Source: Planctomycetota bacterium
GTDB lineage: Bacteria > Planctomycetota > Phycisphaerae > Phycisphaerales > SM1A02
NCBI GenBank assembly: GCA_016872835.1
Contig: VGYX01000012.1
Location: forward strand, 1-64,000
Length of the DNA: 64,000 nt
Direction: 5' to 3'
A program made the position numbers and the translations under genes. Numbering within the stretch: the first letter of the stretch is position 1; each line of letters begins with the position of its first letter. The notes below the pieces were generated by a model, which was given only the letters and a program-made list of their open reading frames with translations, was not told the origin of the DNA and did no database searches. Below are positions 32,012-39,866 of the stretch, piece after piece.

Positions 32012-34501
32012 ATGTCATTCGCCTCTGCGCTCGTTCTCGTTCCAATGCTCGCCCTCGCGTCGCCCGCCGCGGCCTTCCTGGACGAGGAACCCGCCGCCGC
32101 ACAGACCGAAGCGCCCGCCGAGGCGGCACCCGCCGACGATGCCGACCTGCAGGCGCTTCCCGAGGAGATGCGTGCGGGCGCCGAGCAGGCGCTGGCGATG
32201 CTGGAGCTGGACCAGCAGAACGACCCTGAGAAGCTTCGTGCGGTGCTGGCTGGGATTGCGCAGCAGGAAGACGCCGTGCCCGAGGAGGCGAAGCCGATGG
32301 TGGCTTTCCTGAAGGGCCGCGTCCAGGCGCGCATCGATCAGCTCGAGGCCGGCGCGGGTGGCGCTGCGGACGCGGCGCCCGAGGCGGCGTCCACGCAGGG
32401 CGCGCCGTCGGCCGCGAATCAGGAAGCGCTGGAAGCCTTCATCCACGCCGCGTTGATCGCGCGCGCGGATCTCGCGAAGTCATCGCTGGAGGTGCTGCTG
32501 GTCGAGGGCGTGAAGGGCGAGGAGCTCGCCGTGATCGTGGAACAGCGGGGCCTGTCCGATCGGCTGGAGCGTGCCGTCATCGCCACGCGCGCCGTGGCCG
32601 ACGTGGGACCGATGGCTGCCGAGCTTCTGCGCAAGGTGGATCTGGGCCGGAACGCGATGGCTCGTGAGGGCGCGCGCATCGATGCGCTGGTGCCGCAGCT
32701 GAAGGGGACCATGCGTCAGCAGGCTCACGCCATGCGCCTGCTGGAGCAGGCTGGCGCGTACGCCATGCCCGCGCTTCTGAAGGCGCTCACCGAGAGCAAC
32801 GACTCGCAGCTGGAGCTCATGGCCTCGCGCGCCATGGTGGCGATCGGCCGCAACGCCGTGCTTCCGCTGTGCATCGCGCTGCCGTCGCTGCCGCCCGCGC
32901 AGCAGACCAAGGTCTGTCAGGTGCTGGGTGACATCGGCTGGAAGGCCGCCGCGCCCGCGCTGGTGACGCTTGCCACGGACACGAAGGCCGACGCCGCGGC
33001 GAAGGAAGCCGCCGGCGTGGCGCTGCGACGCATGGGCGTGACCTCGAACGAGCCGGGTCCGCTGTGGGCCAGCCTGGCGAAGAGCTGCCTGACCGGCGGC
33101 GAGGGACTCGTTCCCTATCCGCAGGATCCCACCCAGCCGCTGTGGCGCTACAGCGCCGATCACGGCCTGATGCCCACCACGGTGCAGACGCCGGCATATC
33201 TGGATGTGCTGGCGCGCGGCTTCGCACGTGAAGCCATGAAGAGCGACACCAACGATGGTGGCGCGCTGGCGACCTATCTGGCCGCCGGTCTTCGACTGGA
33301 AGCGATGCAGGTCGAGGTTCCGGGCGAGACCATCTCGCCGTCGAACCTGGTGATGCTCGCTGGCCCCAGCGTGGCGCAGCAGGTGCTGGGTCTGGCGATC
33401 GCGATTCAGGATCCCGGCCTGCAGCGCAGCGCGATCCGAACGCTTGCGGCGACCGGCGGCGCATCGTCCCTCGTGCAGGGCGGTCCGTCCGCGCCGCTGG
33501 TGGCGTGCCTTGACAGCGCAAGCCAGCGCGTGCGTCTGGAGGCGGCCGTCGCGATCGCGCGCGCCAATCCCACCTCGACCTTCGCGCGCAGCGACGCGGT
33601 GGTGCCGCTGCTGGCGGGCGCCATGCGTGCCTCGGGACGTCCGGCCGCGGCGGTGGTCGCGGCGCAGTCCGAGGATCGATCGAACTTCGAGCAGTGGCTG
33701 AAGGGCCGCGGGTTCGAGATCGTGGCCAGCGAGTCCAACGCGGACACGCTGGCGCAGGCGCTTGCGGGCCGTGGCGCCGTGGAACTCGTGGTGATGGCTG
33801 GCAGCCCGGCCGACGTGAATGGCGCTGCGCGTCGCGTGCGTGGAGCCGCCACCACGGGCGGTGCGCTGATGCTCGCCGCCGTGCTGGAGGACGACGCGAC
33901 GGCGCTGGATCGAACCGTGCGTGACGATCGCTCCGCGGCGGTGTGGTTCCTGGGCGGCAACCCCGACACCTTCGGCGCCGCCGTCGACGCGCTCATGCAC
34001 CGCAGCGGCGGTGGCGCGCTGGCGGAGGGCGAGACCGATGCGTTGGCGATGCAGTGCGCCGACGCGCTGATCGGACTCGGCCGAGCCGGTGGCGGCGTGT
34101 TCCGCATGACCGATGGCCAGCTGGCGATGATCGAGGCGTTGCGAAGCCAGAGCGGCGCGATGCGCGCGAAGGTCGCCGAGGTGCTGTCGTGGGTGCCCTC
34201 GCAGGAGTCGCAGCGTGCGCTGCTTGCCGCCGCCTTCACGGCGCAGGGTGGCAGCCCCGAGGACTTCCAGTCGATCCCGATGCTGCTTCGCGCGGCCGCC
34301 GCGAACGCGCGTCGTTTCGGCGACAAGGCCGATCCGTCGCAGGTCGAGAAGCTCCGCAAGGCGCTCACCGATCTGGCCGCCGGAAAGGGCGCGCAGGAAG
34401 CGCCCGCCGAGGCGATGGCCGACCTGCAGGCGGCGATCGCCGAGTGTTACGGCTCGCTGAATCTTGGGCCGCAGCAGTCGATCAAGCTGATCGCCAACTG
34501 A
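32012..34501 (+). CDS. Exported HEAT-repeat-like protein
   Basis: An 829-residue protein with a signal peptide (MSFASALVLVPMLALASPAAA). An Ala/Glu/Pro-rich linker follows to about residue 60. The rest is alpha-helical with repeated HEAT-like units, for example MRLLEQAGAYAMPALLKAL, QVLGDIGWKAAAPALVTLAT and similar helices to about residue 600. No catalytic motif is visible; HEAT arrays usually bind proteins, so it may be a periplasmic scaffold. A TAGATT box lies about 49 nt upstream and GGAG about 12 nt before the ATG. It is divergent from the riboswitch operon and followed by tRNA-Thr on the other strand. Confidence 0.75.
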   Translation: MSFASALVLVPMLALASPAAAFLDEEPAAAQTEAPAEAAPADDADLQALPEEMRAGAEQALAMLELDQQNDPEKLRAVLAGIAQQEDAVPEEAKPMVAFLKGRVQARIDQLEAGAGGAADAAPEAASTQGAPSAANQEALEAFIHAALIARADLAKSSLEVLLVEGVKGEELAVIVEQRGLSDRLERAVIATRAVADVGPMAAELLRKVDLGRNAMAREGARIDALVPQLKGTMRQQAHAMRLLEQAGAYAMPALLKALTESNDSQLELMASRAMVAIGRNAVLPLCIALPSLPPAQQTKVCQVLGDIGWKAAAPALVTLATDTKADAAAKEAAGVALRRMGVTSNEPGPLWASLAKSCLTGGEGLVPYPQDPTQPLWRYSADHGLMPTTVQTPAYLDVLARGFAREAMKSDTNDGGALATYLAAGLRLEAMQVEVPGETISPSNLVMLAGPSVAQQVLGLAIAIQDPGLQRSAIRTLAATGGASSLVQGGPSAPLVACLDSASQRVRLEAAVAIARANPTSTFARSDAVVPLLAGAMRASGRPAAAVVAAQSEDRSNFEQWLKGRGFEIVASESNADTLAQALAGRGAVELVVMAGSPADVNGAARRVRGAATTGGALMLAAVLEDDATALDRTVRDDRSAAVWFLGGNPDTFGAAVDALMHRSGGGALAEGETDALAMQCADALIGLGRAGGGVFRMTDGQLAMIEALRSQSGAMRAKVAEVLSWVPSQESQRALLAAAFTAQGGSPEDFQSIPMLLRAAAANARRFGDKADPSQVEKLRKALTDLAAGKGAQEAPAEAMADLQAAIAECYGSLNLGPQQSIKLIAN

Positions 34502-34524
34502 GTCCGGGTGCTGCGCGGGCAGAG

Positions 34525-34596
34525 AGCCACCTACGGGATTTGAACCCGTGACCTGAGCTTTACGAAAGCTCCGCTCTACCACTGAGCTAAGGTGGC
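34525..34596 (-). tRNA. tRNA-Thr (CGT)
   Basis: A complete 72-nt minus-strand cloverleaf: acceptor GCCACCT/AGGTGGC with discriminator T, D-arm AGCTCAGTGGTAGAGC, anticodon loop TTCGTAA (anticodon CGT) closed by GAGCT/AGCTC, and T-arm GGGTTCAAATCCC. CCA is not encoded. It reads ACG codons. Confidence 0.96.
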
Positions 34597-34630
34597 GCGG
34601 TGCGGCCGATGACCCACGCGCAAGGGGGGG

Positions 34631-34636
34631 AGTGTA
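34631..34636 (-). promoter_or_regulatory. -10 box of tRNA-Thr
   Basis: TACACT on the minus strand, 34 nt before the mature tRNA end; no clear -35. Confidence 0.4.
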
Positions 34637-34666
34637 GCGGCTCCCGGCCCCGCGCAGGAGCGACTG

Positions 34667-35491
34667 TCAGAACAGGAAGCGCAGGCCCGCCATCGCCATG
34701 AAGTTCGAGTTGCCACGGTTGAAGGAGTTCTCCCACACCGGCAACTGGATGGCGAACTCGAAGGCGAAGCGGGTGCCCTCCATCAGGATGCCCGGCCCGA
34801 TCGACCACTGCGCGCTGCCATCGGTCTCGTAGATGCCCTGCATCTCGGTCTGGAAGTACCACGCCTCGCGGTGCTCCTGTCCGTATTCCTGGGGGGCGAG
34901 CCGATACAGCCAGCTCATGCCGCAGTGCAACATGTCGGCGTTGGTCTGCGTGGCAAAGACGGGATCGAACGTCTCGCCCGTGTTGAACATCCATCGCGCG
35001 CTCAGGCCCACGCCATGGCGACCCGCGATCCAGGTCATCGCGCTGCCAAGGAAGGGATTCACGGAGTCGGCACCGTAGCCGCTGGTGCCGGTTGGGACCT
35101 GCGTGCCGAGGGTCGCCGCCACGCGCAGCGTGTCGATCGCGTCGTAGTCGATCTTCAGCAGCCGCAGCTTCACGTCGACCTCCAGATTGCCCAGCCCCGT
35201 GCCAAGGATGCGCTTGGATGGATCGTTCGAGCCCAGGCTGCCGTTGAATACGGGCAGGTTCCCCTCGATCGCCACACCCGGCGCCACGCCGAGCATCGCC
35301 ATCGTGTTCTCCTGGATCAGGTAGCCGTCGACGCCCTCAGGGCCGGTCGAGAAGAACGTGCTGCCCTGCACCATCACGTGCGAGACCCACGTGCCGGGTC
35401 CCGGCATGGTGGCCGCGGGGGTGAAGCTCGCCTCCTGGGCGCACGCGATCGAGGCCGCGCCCAGCGCGACACATGCAGGAAGGATTCGCAT
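34667..35491 (-). CDS. Outer-membrane beta-barrel protein (MetA-pathway/transporter-like)
   Basis: A 274-residue exported protein with a signal peptide (MRILPACVALGAASIACAQ) and a beta-strand-rich body ending in MAGLRFLF, a terminal phenylalanine typical of outer-membrane barrels. The strand pattern (GLGNLEVDVKLRL, LGTQVPTGTSGYGADSVNP, AFEFAIQLPVWE) resembles the family annotated as phenol-degradation-MetA or putative transporters. It starts 3 nt after the HMA-domain gene, so it is co-transcribed with a metal-binding lipoprotein-like protein. Export of a metal is a reasonable guess from context only. Confidence 0.7.
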   Translation of the reverse strand: MRILPACVALGAASIACAQEASFTPAATMPGPGTWVSHVMVQGSTFFSTGPEGVDGYLIQENTMAMLGVAPGVAIEGNLPVFNGSLGSNDPSKRILGTGLGNLEVDVKLRLLKIDYDAIDTLRVAATLGTQVPTGTSGYGADSVNPFLGSAMTWIAGRHGVGLSARWMFNTGETFDPVFATQTNADMLHCGMSWLYRLAPQEYGQEHREAWYFQTEMQGIYETDGSAQWSIGPGILMEGTRFAFEFAIQLPVWENSFNRGNSNFMAMAGLRFLF

Positions 35492-35494
35492 GGA

Positions 35495-35869
35495 TCACTT
35501 CCCCTCGATGCTCGCGAGGGTCAGGCCCGAATCGTCGACCGCCTTCGCCAGCGCGCCGCGCGTGACATGCTTGGTCGGGTCGAAGTTCACGACCACCTTG
35601 CCCGTGGACATGTCAATGCTCGACTTCTGCACGCCTGGAATGCGGGCCAGCTGGATGTCGACGTTGGTCACGCACTTGGGGCAGCTCATGCCCTTCACGT
35701 TCAGGATCACGGGTGAGGTGGTGACGGTGGTCTGGTCCGTCAGCATCGCCCGGTCCGTGGTCGAGCGTTCCATGAGTCCGCGATCGTCGGAGTAGGTGTA
35801 TTCGCAGGCAGGCAGGGCGGCGAGCGCGGCCAATGCGGCAGCGATGCGACCCATCGTCTGAAGTGGCAT
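35495..35869 (-). CDS. Exported heavy-metal-associated (HMA) domain protein
   Basis: A 124-residue protein. The ATG at 35869 (MPLQTMGRIAAALAALAALP) has AAGGAA upstream and gives a signal sequence ending in a possible lipobox (ALPAC), so it may be a lipoprotein. The C-terminal 65 residues form an HMA domain with the metal-binding GMSCPKCVTN motif (CxxC), the fold of CopZ and MerP. It is followed after 3 nt by the barrel protein and preceded by a Cys-rich exported protein on the same strand, so the three probably handle a soft metal, such as copper or mercury, in the envelope. Confidence 0.85.
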   Translation of the reverse strand: MPLQTMGRIAAALAALAALPACEYTYSDDRGLMERSTTDRAMLTDQTTVTTSPVILNVKGMSCPKCVTNVDIQLARIPGVQKSSIDMSTGKVVVNFDPTKHVTRGALAKAVDDSGLTLASIEGK

Positions 35870-35975
35870 GGGAGTTCCTTTCATGTTCGTGCCGTGGGGG
35901 CATGACGCACGCGCGTCATGACGCAGGCGCCCGCATGGTGGGGCGCGAAAAACGGGTTTCACCAACGGAAAGGAG

Positions 35976-36359
35976 CTAGTGACGCAATCGACAGCCCTGA
36001 CGAAGCAGGGAGCGGCCGGAAGCGAGGGAAACCTCGCATCGCGGCGCGTGCGAGGGTCGAACTTCCTGCGCGCCCATCGCCGGCGTCCACCAGAGCACCG
36101 GTCCCGGAAGGCAGAGCGCGCGCTCCAGTTCCGTCGAGGCGCTTGCGGGTGCGGGTGCGCGCTGCTGGATCGGGTTGGCAGGCGCGTCGTCGTCCTCGCA
36201 GCAGCATGCCGCGACATCGCCGGCCTTCTCGCAACAACCGCACGCAGCGGCGCAGCAGGTGCCGGAATCGGAGTCCGCCTCGTGACATGCCGCCGCCACC
36301 GCCGCGTCGGGCCGCAGCAGCGCAAGGCAGGTCAGCAGGCTGAGCACGAGTCGGCGCAT
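35976..36359 (-). CDS. Small Cys-rich exported protein
   Basis: A 127-residue protein with a signal peptide (MRRLVLSLLTCLALLRPDAAVAA, first 23 residues described in part) followed by a dense cysteine cluster: CHEADSDSGTCCAAACGCC and ACCCEDDD, 11 Cys within about 35 residues. The C-terminal half is basic and Pro/Arg-rich and could be disordered. The cluster looks like a metal-binding or metallothionein-like segment. It lies 106 bp upstream of the HMA gene on the same strand. I know no family. Confidence 0.6.
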   Translation of the reverse strand: MRRLVLSLLTCLALLRPDAAVAAACHEADSDSGTCCAAACGCCEKAGDVAACCCEDDDAPANPIQQRAPAPASASTELERALCLPGPVLWWTPAMGAQEVRPSHAPRCEVSLASGRSLLRQGCRLRH

Positions 36360-36415
36360 CGGGTGGAAGTGTGCGCCGGGTTCGCGGTGGGTGCAAGCGG
36401 GTTCAGTCCGGTTCG

Positions 36416-36421
36416 TACACT
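36416..36421 (+). promoter_or_regulatory. Leaderless-type -10 box of the cysteine-synthase-like gene
   Basis: TACACT ends 6 nt before the ATG at 36428. Confidence 0.45.
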
Positions 36422-36427
36422 TTTCAG

Positions 36428-37411
36428 ATGGCAGGTCCGGTTCTCAAGCCCCAGCCCGCGCGGTCCGTCGAGTGCCTGATGGCGCTCGATGTGACGCCGT
36501 TGCTGCCGGTCGAGATTCCCGGAAGCGGCGCCACGATCTGGTGCAAGGCCGAGTATCTGCACCCTTCAGGCAGCACGAAGGACCGGATCGCCTGCCACAT
36601 CCTGTCCAAGGCCGTGCGCGAGGGTCGGCTGCAGCCTGGCGCGGAAGTGGTCGAGGCGAGCAGCGGCTCCACCAGCATCGCGATGTCGATGGTGTGCGCG
36701 CGCCTGGGCCTTCGATTCCGCGCGTTCATGCCCGAGGGCGTCAGCCGCGAGCGATCCGTGATGATCCGCGCCTACGGCGGCGAGGTGGAACTCACGCCAC
36801 GAGCCGACGGCATCGTGGGCGCGCTCGAGGCCGCGCGCGCGTGGGCGCGTCGACACGGCAGCTTCGAGCCGCGTCAGTTCGAGAACCCGGACAACGCCGA
36901 GGCGCACCGTACGGGCACGGCCGCGGAGATCCTGCGGCAGATTCCGCAGGCCCGCGTGGACGCGTACGTCTCGGGCGTGGGCACCGGCGGCACGCTGGTG
37001 GGCATGCGACTGGGCTTCGCCGACGCGGGGCTTGCGCCGCACGCGTTCGCGGCGCGGCCGATCGCGGGATCCTCCGGTGTCTGCTGCGACTGCTTCGCCG
37101 CGGCCGAACAGTGCAGCTTCTCGGGGCGGATTCCCGGCGTTCTGGATGGCATGAGCCACCTTTACAAGCCCGAGGCCTTCGAGCGCCTCGACGTGATCGA
37201 GGTGTCTGACGAGGAGGCGATGCGGCTCACGCGCGAGCTGATCCGCATGGGCCACCCGGTGGGGCCTAGCAGCGGCCTGAACATGGCCGCCGCGATCGAG
37301 GCCTCGCGACGGCTGCCGGCCGGCGCGATCATCGTGACCGTGCTGTGCGACCGCATGGAGCGCTACTTCAGCACGGAACTCCTCGCAGGCTGGGTTGCCG
37401 CGCCTCGGTAG
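36428..37411 (+). CDS. Cysteine-synthase-family PLP enzyme
   Basis: A 327-residue fold-type II PLP enzyme. The PLP lysine K51 is in HPSGSTKDRIACHI, the substrate loop is EASSGSTSIA and the phosphate loop VSGVGTGGTLVG. These match O-acetylserine sulfhydrylase and cystathionine beta-synthase relatives. A cysteine-rich segment (GVCCDCFAAAEQC) between residues 215 and 235 is unusual and could bind metal or sulfur. I chose the ATG at 36428 because a TACACT box lies 6 nt upstream; a longer frame to 36371 has no support. The next gene starts 10 nt after the stop. Confidence 0.85.
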   Translation: MAGPVLKPQPARSVECLMALDVTPLLPVEIPGSGATIWCKAEYLHPSGSTKDRIACHILSKAVREGRLQPGAEVVEASSGSTSIAMSMVCARLGLRFRAFMPEGVSRERSVMIRAYGGEVELTPRADGIVGALEAARAWARRHGSFEPRQFENPDNAEAHRTGTAAEILRQIPQARVDAYVSGVGTGGTLVGMRLGFADAGLAPHAFAARPIAGSSGVCCDCFAAAEQCSFSGRIPGVLDGMSHLYKPEAFERLDVIEVSDEEAMRLTRELIRMGHPVGPSSGLNMAAAIEASRRLPAGAIIVTVLCDRMERYFSTELLAGWVAAPR

Positions 37412-37414
37412 ACT
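37409..37414 (+). promoter_or_regulatory. Leaderless-type -10 box upstream of 37421
   Basis: TAGACT ends 6 nt before the ATG at 37421 and overlaps the stop of the previous gene. Confidence 0.45.
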
Positions 37415-37420
37415 TTCGCG

Positions 37421-37729
37421 ATGAGCCACGGACACCAGCACGGCGGCGCGCCCGCCCCGCGGAAGATGGGATTCAAGCACGCGATCCGGTTGTTCCTGCT
37501 GAATGCGGTGCTGTATGGCGCGTGCGCCGCCTTCGCGGGCCTGATCGTGGGCGACTACCTGCCGGTCGAGGCACAAGGCCGCGTGATCCTGGCGTTCATG
37601 GCCGTGCCGCTGGCGATCGCGGTGGTCAGCACGGTCGCGCATCTGAAGGCGCACCAGTGGACAAGCGTGGATGACATGGCGGAGCGCTTCTCGCATCCGC
37701 ACCAGCACGGCGATCGCCGCGGCTCCTGA
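37421..37729 (+). CDS. Small membrane protein with His-rich ends
   Basis: A 102-residue protein with two hydrophobic helices (AIRLFLLNAVLYGACAAFAG and VILAFMAVPLAIAVVSTVA). Its N-terminus MSHGHQHGG and C-terminal SHPHQHGD are histidine-rich, so both ends may bind metal. No family is recognised. It has its own TAGACT box and is followed 5 nt later by a Tat-exported protein. Confidence 0.65.
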   Translation: MSHGHQHGGAPAPRKMGFKHAIRLFLLNAVLYGACAAFAGLIVGDYLPVEAQGRVILAFMAVPLAIAVVSTVAHLKAHQWTSVDDMAERFSHPHQHGDRRGS

Positions 37730-37734
37730 CGCCC

Positions 37735-38670
37735 GTGTCGATCTCCCGTCGAGCCTTTCTTGCGGCGCTTGGCGTTGGCGCGGTGGCCGCCCGCGCGGCC
37801 GCGATGCAGGACGCCAAGCCGGCGGGTGGCGAATCGCCCGAGGAACTCGGCGCCCGCAAGCAGGCCGCGGCGGCCCCGAATCCGATCGGCGTGACGCAGC
37901 AGTCCTTCCAGCGCAAGTTCGGCGAGGGATGGAAGGTCGTGGACTTCCCCAAGTTCGTGAAGACGCAGGTGGGGGTGTCGCTGGTGTCGTGGAGTGCGCC
38001 GCTGATGGGCGACACGGGTGCGCAGTCGATCGCCGCGCTGCGGGCCGCGATGGACGATGCGGGGGTGCGAAGCGTGCTGGTGGATCCGGCGTTCGGCGCC
38101 GGACTGGCGTCGGCCGACGGCGTGGCGCGTGCGTCGGCGGTGGAGCGGCTGAAGCCGTGGCTCGACGTCACGCGCAGGCTCTCGGGCACCGGCGTGTCGC
38201 TTGATCTGCGCGGCGAGGGCGACATGGAGGTGCAGCGCGCGAACGCGATCGAAGGTCTGAAGCTGGTGCTGCCGGTGCTGAAGGCGGCGGGGCTGCAGGG
38301 GGTCGTGAAGTGCCTGGGCGGCTGCACCAGTCACGGACAGTTCCTCGCCTCGCTCATGCAGACCATCCAGGATCCGGCGATCCGGCTGGAGCCGACCTTC
38401 GACAGTTGGCGCGTGAGCGCGACCGAGGAGTACCACCGTGTGCGTGGCACCGAGCTGCTGATGCCGTTCGCGTCGTGCGTGCTCGTCGATTGCGGCGAGT
38501 TCAAGCCGGATGGCGAGCCGGTGAACGTGCCGACCCGCTATCTGGTGCAGCGCATCCGCGCGGGCGGCTTCCGGGGACCGGCCATGATGCAGTTCAAGGG
38601 CGCGGGCGACGAGCTCGAGGGCACCCTGAAGATCAAGAAGCTCCTGATGAGGTATCCGTTCCGACCATGA
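37735..38670 (+). CDS. Tat-exported TIM-barrel-like protein
   Basis: A 311-residue protein starting at a GTG (MSISRRAFLAALGVGAVAAR), with a twin-arginine signal (SRRAFLA). The mature part has alternating strands and helices (LRAAMDDAGVRSVLVDPAFG, VLKAAGLQGVVKCLGG) and ends RPPAMMQF-like (GPAMMQFKGAGDE). It looks like a sugar-isomerase or deacetylase-type barrel of the kind often exported in planctomycetes, but no catalytic motif is certain. Its stop overlaps the start of the threonine dehydrogenase gene (ATGA), which is curious because that enzyme is cytoplasmic. Confidence 0.6.
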   Translation: MSISRRAFLAALGVGAVAARAAAMQDAKPAGGESPEELGARKQAAAAPNPIGVTQQSFQRKFGEGWKVVDFPKFVKTQVGVSLVSWSAPLMGDTGAQSIAALRAAMDDAGVRSVLVDPAFGAGLASADGVARASAVERLKPWLDVTRRLSGTGVSLDLRGEGDMEVQRANAIEGLKLVLPVLKAAGLQGVVKCLGGCTSHGQFLASLMQTIQDPAIRLEPTFDSWRVSATEEYHRVRGTELLMPFASCVLVDCGEFKPDGEPVNVPTRYLVQRIRAGGFRGPAMMQFKGAGDELEGTLKIKKLLMRYPFRP

Positions 38671-39743
38671 GTCCCTCCAAGTCCGGCATGTATCCCGCGG
38701 TCCCGGACCGCCCGCTCTCGGGCCTTCGTCGCAGCCGCGCCGTGCTCGTCACGGGCGCCGGCGGCGAGATGGGCCACTCGCTCATCGGTGCGTTGGCGGC
38801 GCGACCGGGCACCAGCGTGGTGGCGATGGACATCCGCGAACTCGACCACGAGGTGCGCGCAAAGTGCGAGAACGCCTTCGTGGGCGACGTGTGCGACGCG
38901 CAGCTGCTCGAGCGGTTGCTGGCCATGTACGAGGTGGACGAGGTGTTCCACTTGGCCGCGCTGCTGAGCACACGCGGCGAGTTCGCGCCCGAGACCGCGC
39001 ACCAGGTGAACGTGGTAGGCACGCTGAACCTGCTCAAGCTCTCGGCGGAGCAGGCGCGCAGTCATGGTCGGCGCGTGAAGTTCATCTTCCCCAGCTCGAT
39101 CGCGGCGTACGGCATTCCAGATCTCGACACGAAGCGCAAGGCGGGTGCGGTGCGCGAGGACCAGTTCCTCGAGCCGCACACCATGTACGGGGTGAACAAG
39201 CTCGCGGGCGAGCACCTCGGACGCTACTACGAGAGCCACTACCGCAAGCTCGCGAAGGATCGCATGGCCAGCCCGATCGACTTCCGCAGCATCCGCTTCC
39301 CTGGAATCATCAGCGCGGACACGCTGCCGAGCGGCGGCACGAGCGACTACGGGCCGGAGATGATCCACGCGGCGGCGCAGGGCAACGCGTACGCGTGCTT
39401 CGTGCGGCGCGACACGCGCATTCCGTTCATGACCATGCCCGACGCGGTGGAGGCGATCCTGAAGCTTGCCGCGGCGCCGAAGGAGCGGCTGACGCGCTGC
39501 GTGTACAACGTGGCGGGATTCTCGCCGAGCGCGGGAGACTTCGAGCGACTGGTGCTGGCACGCTTCCCGAAGGCGCAGATCAGCTTCGAGCCGGACCTTG
39601 GTCGCCAGTCGATCGTGGACAGTTGGCCCGAGGATGTGAACGACTCGGCGGCGCGCGGCGACTGGGGCTGGAGCCCGAAGCATGACCTCGATCGCGCGTT
39701 CGACGAGTACCTGATGCCGCGCATCACTGCGCGGTACCGGTAA
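38667..39743 (+). CDS. NAD-dependent L-threonine 3-dehydrogenase (short-chain epimerase type)
   Basis: A 358-residue extended short-chain dehydrogenase. It starts at the ATG overlapping the previous stop. The Rossmann loop is VLVTGAGGEMG near residue 29, a catalytic Ser/Thr in FPSSIAAYG and the YxxxK pair is Y174/K178 in MYGVNKLAGEHLG. FRSIRFPGIIS and TRIPFMTMPDAVEAIL match the epimerase-like threonine dehydrogenases rather than the zinc-dependent Tdh. Its product, 2-amino-3-oxobutanoate, is cleaved by Kbl, encoded 11 kb downstream at 50671. The single REP-like repeat begins at its stop codon. Confidence 0.85.
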   Translation: MSPSKSGMYPAVPDRPLSGLRRSRAVLVTGAGGEMGHSLIGALAARPGTSVVAMDIRELDHEVRAKCENAFVGDVCDAQLLERLLAMYEVDEVFHLAALLSTRGEFAPETAHQVNVVGTLNLLKLSAEQARSHGRRVKFIFPSSIAAYGIPDLDTKRKAGAVREDQFLEPHTMYGVNKLAGEHLGRYYESHYRKLAKDRMASPIDFRSIRFPGIISADTLPSGGTSDYGPEMIHAAAQGNAYACFVRRDTRIPFMTMPDAVEAILKLAAAPKERLTRCVYNVAGFSPSAGDFERLVLARFPKAQISFEPDLGRQSIVDSWPEDVNDSAARGDWGWSPKHDLDRAFDEYLMPRITARYR

Positions 39744-39774
39744 CGAGGGTCAGAGGTCGTTTCCGACCATTTGG
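39742..39774. repeat. Single copy of the GGGTCAGAGGT repeat
   Basis: The string beginning AACGAGGGTCAGAGGTCGTT and ending CCGACCATTTGG shares its first half almost exactly with the left arm of the element at 24538 (AACGAGGGTCAGAGGT) and its GACCA end with all the other arms. I see no inverted partner nearby. Confidence 0.6.
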
Positions 39775-39776
39775 CG

Positions 39777-39782
39777 TAGCCT
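39777..39782 (+). promoter_or_regulatory. TAGCCT box upstream of the sigma-factor chimera
   Basis: TAGCCT ends 6 nt before an in-frame CTG (39789). If the leaderless rule seen elsewhere holds, translation could begin at this CTG and include the expected N-terminal HFPSTHATWIAKRV. Confidence 0.3.
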
Positions 39783-39866
39783 GAGCGACTGCCGGGATCC
39801 GCGGGGACCATCGATCACTTTCCAAGCACCCACGCCACGTGGATCGCCAAGCGCGTCACGCTGGGC

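Noticed and set aside
31622..32229. Plus-strand frames across 31622-32229 as genes.
   Set aside because: They run through the minus-strand cobalamin riboswitch and the start of the exported HEAT-like gene, and have no recognisable product.
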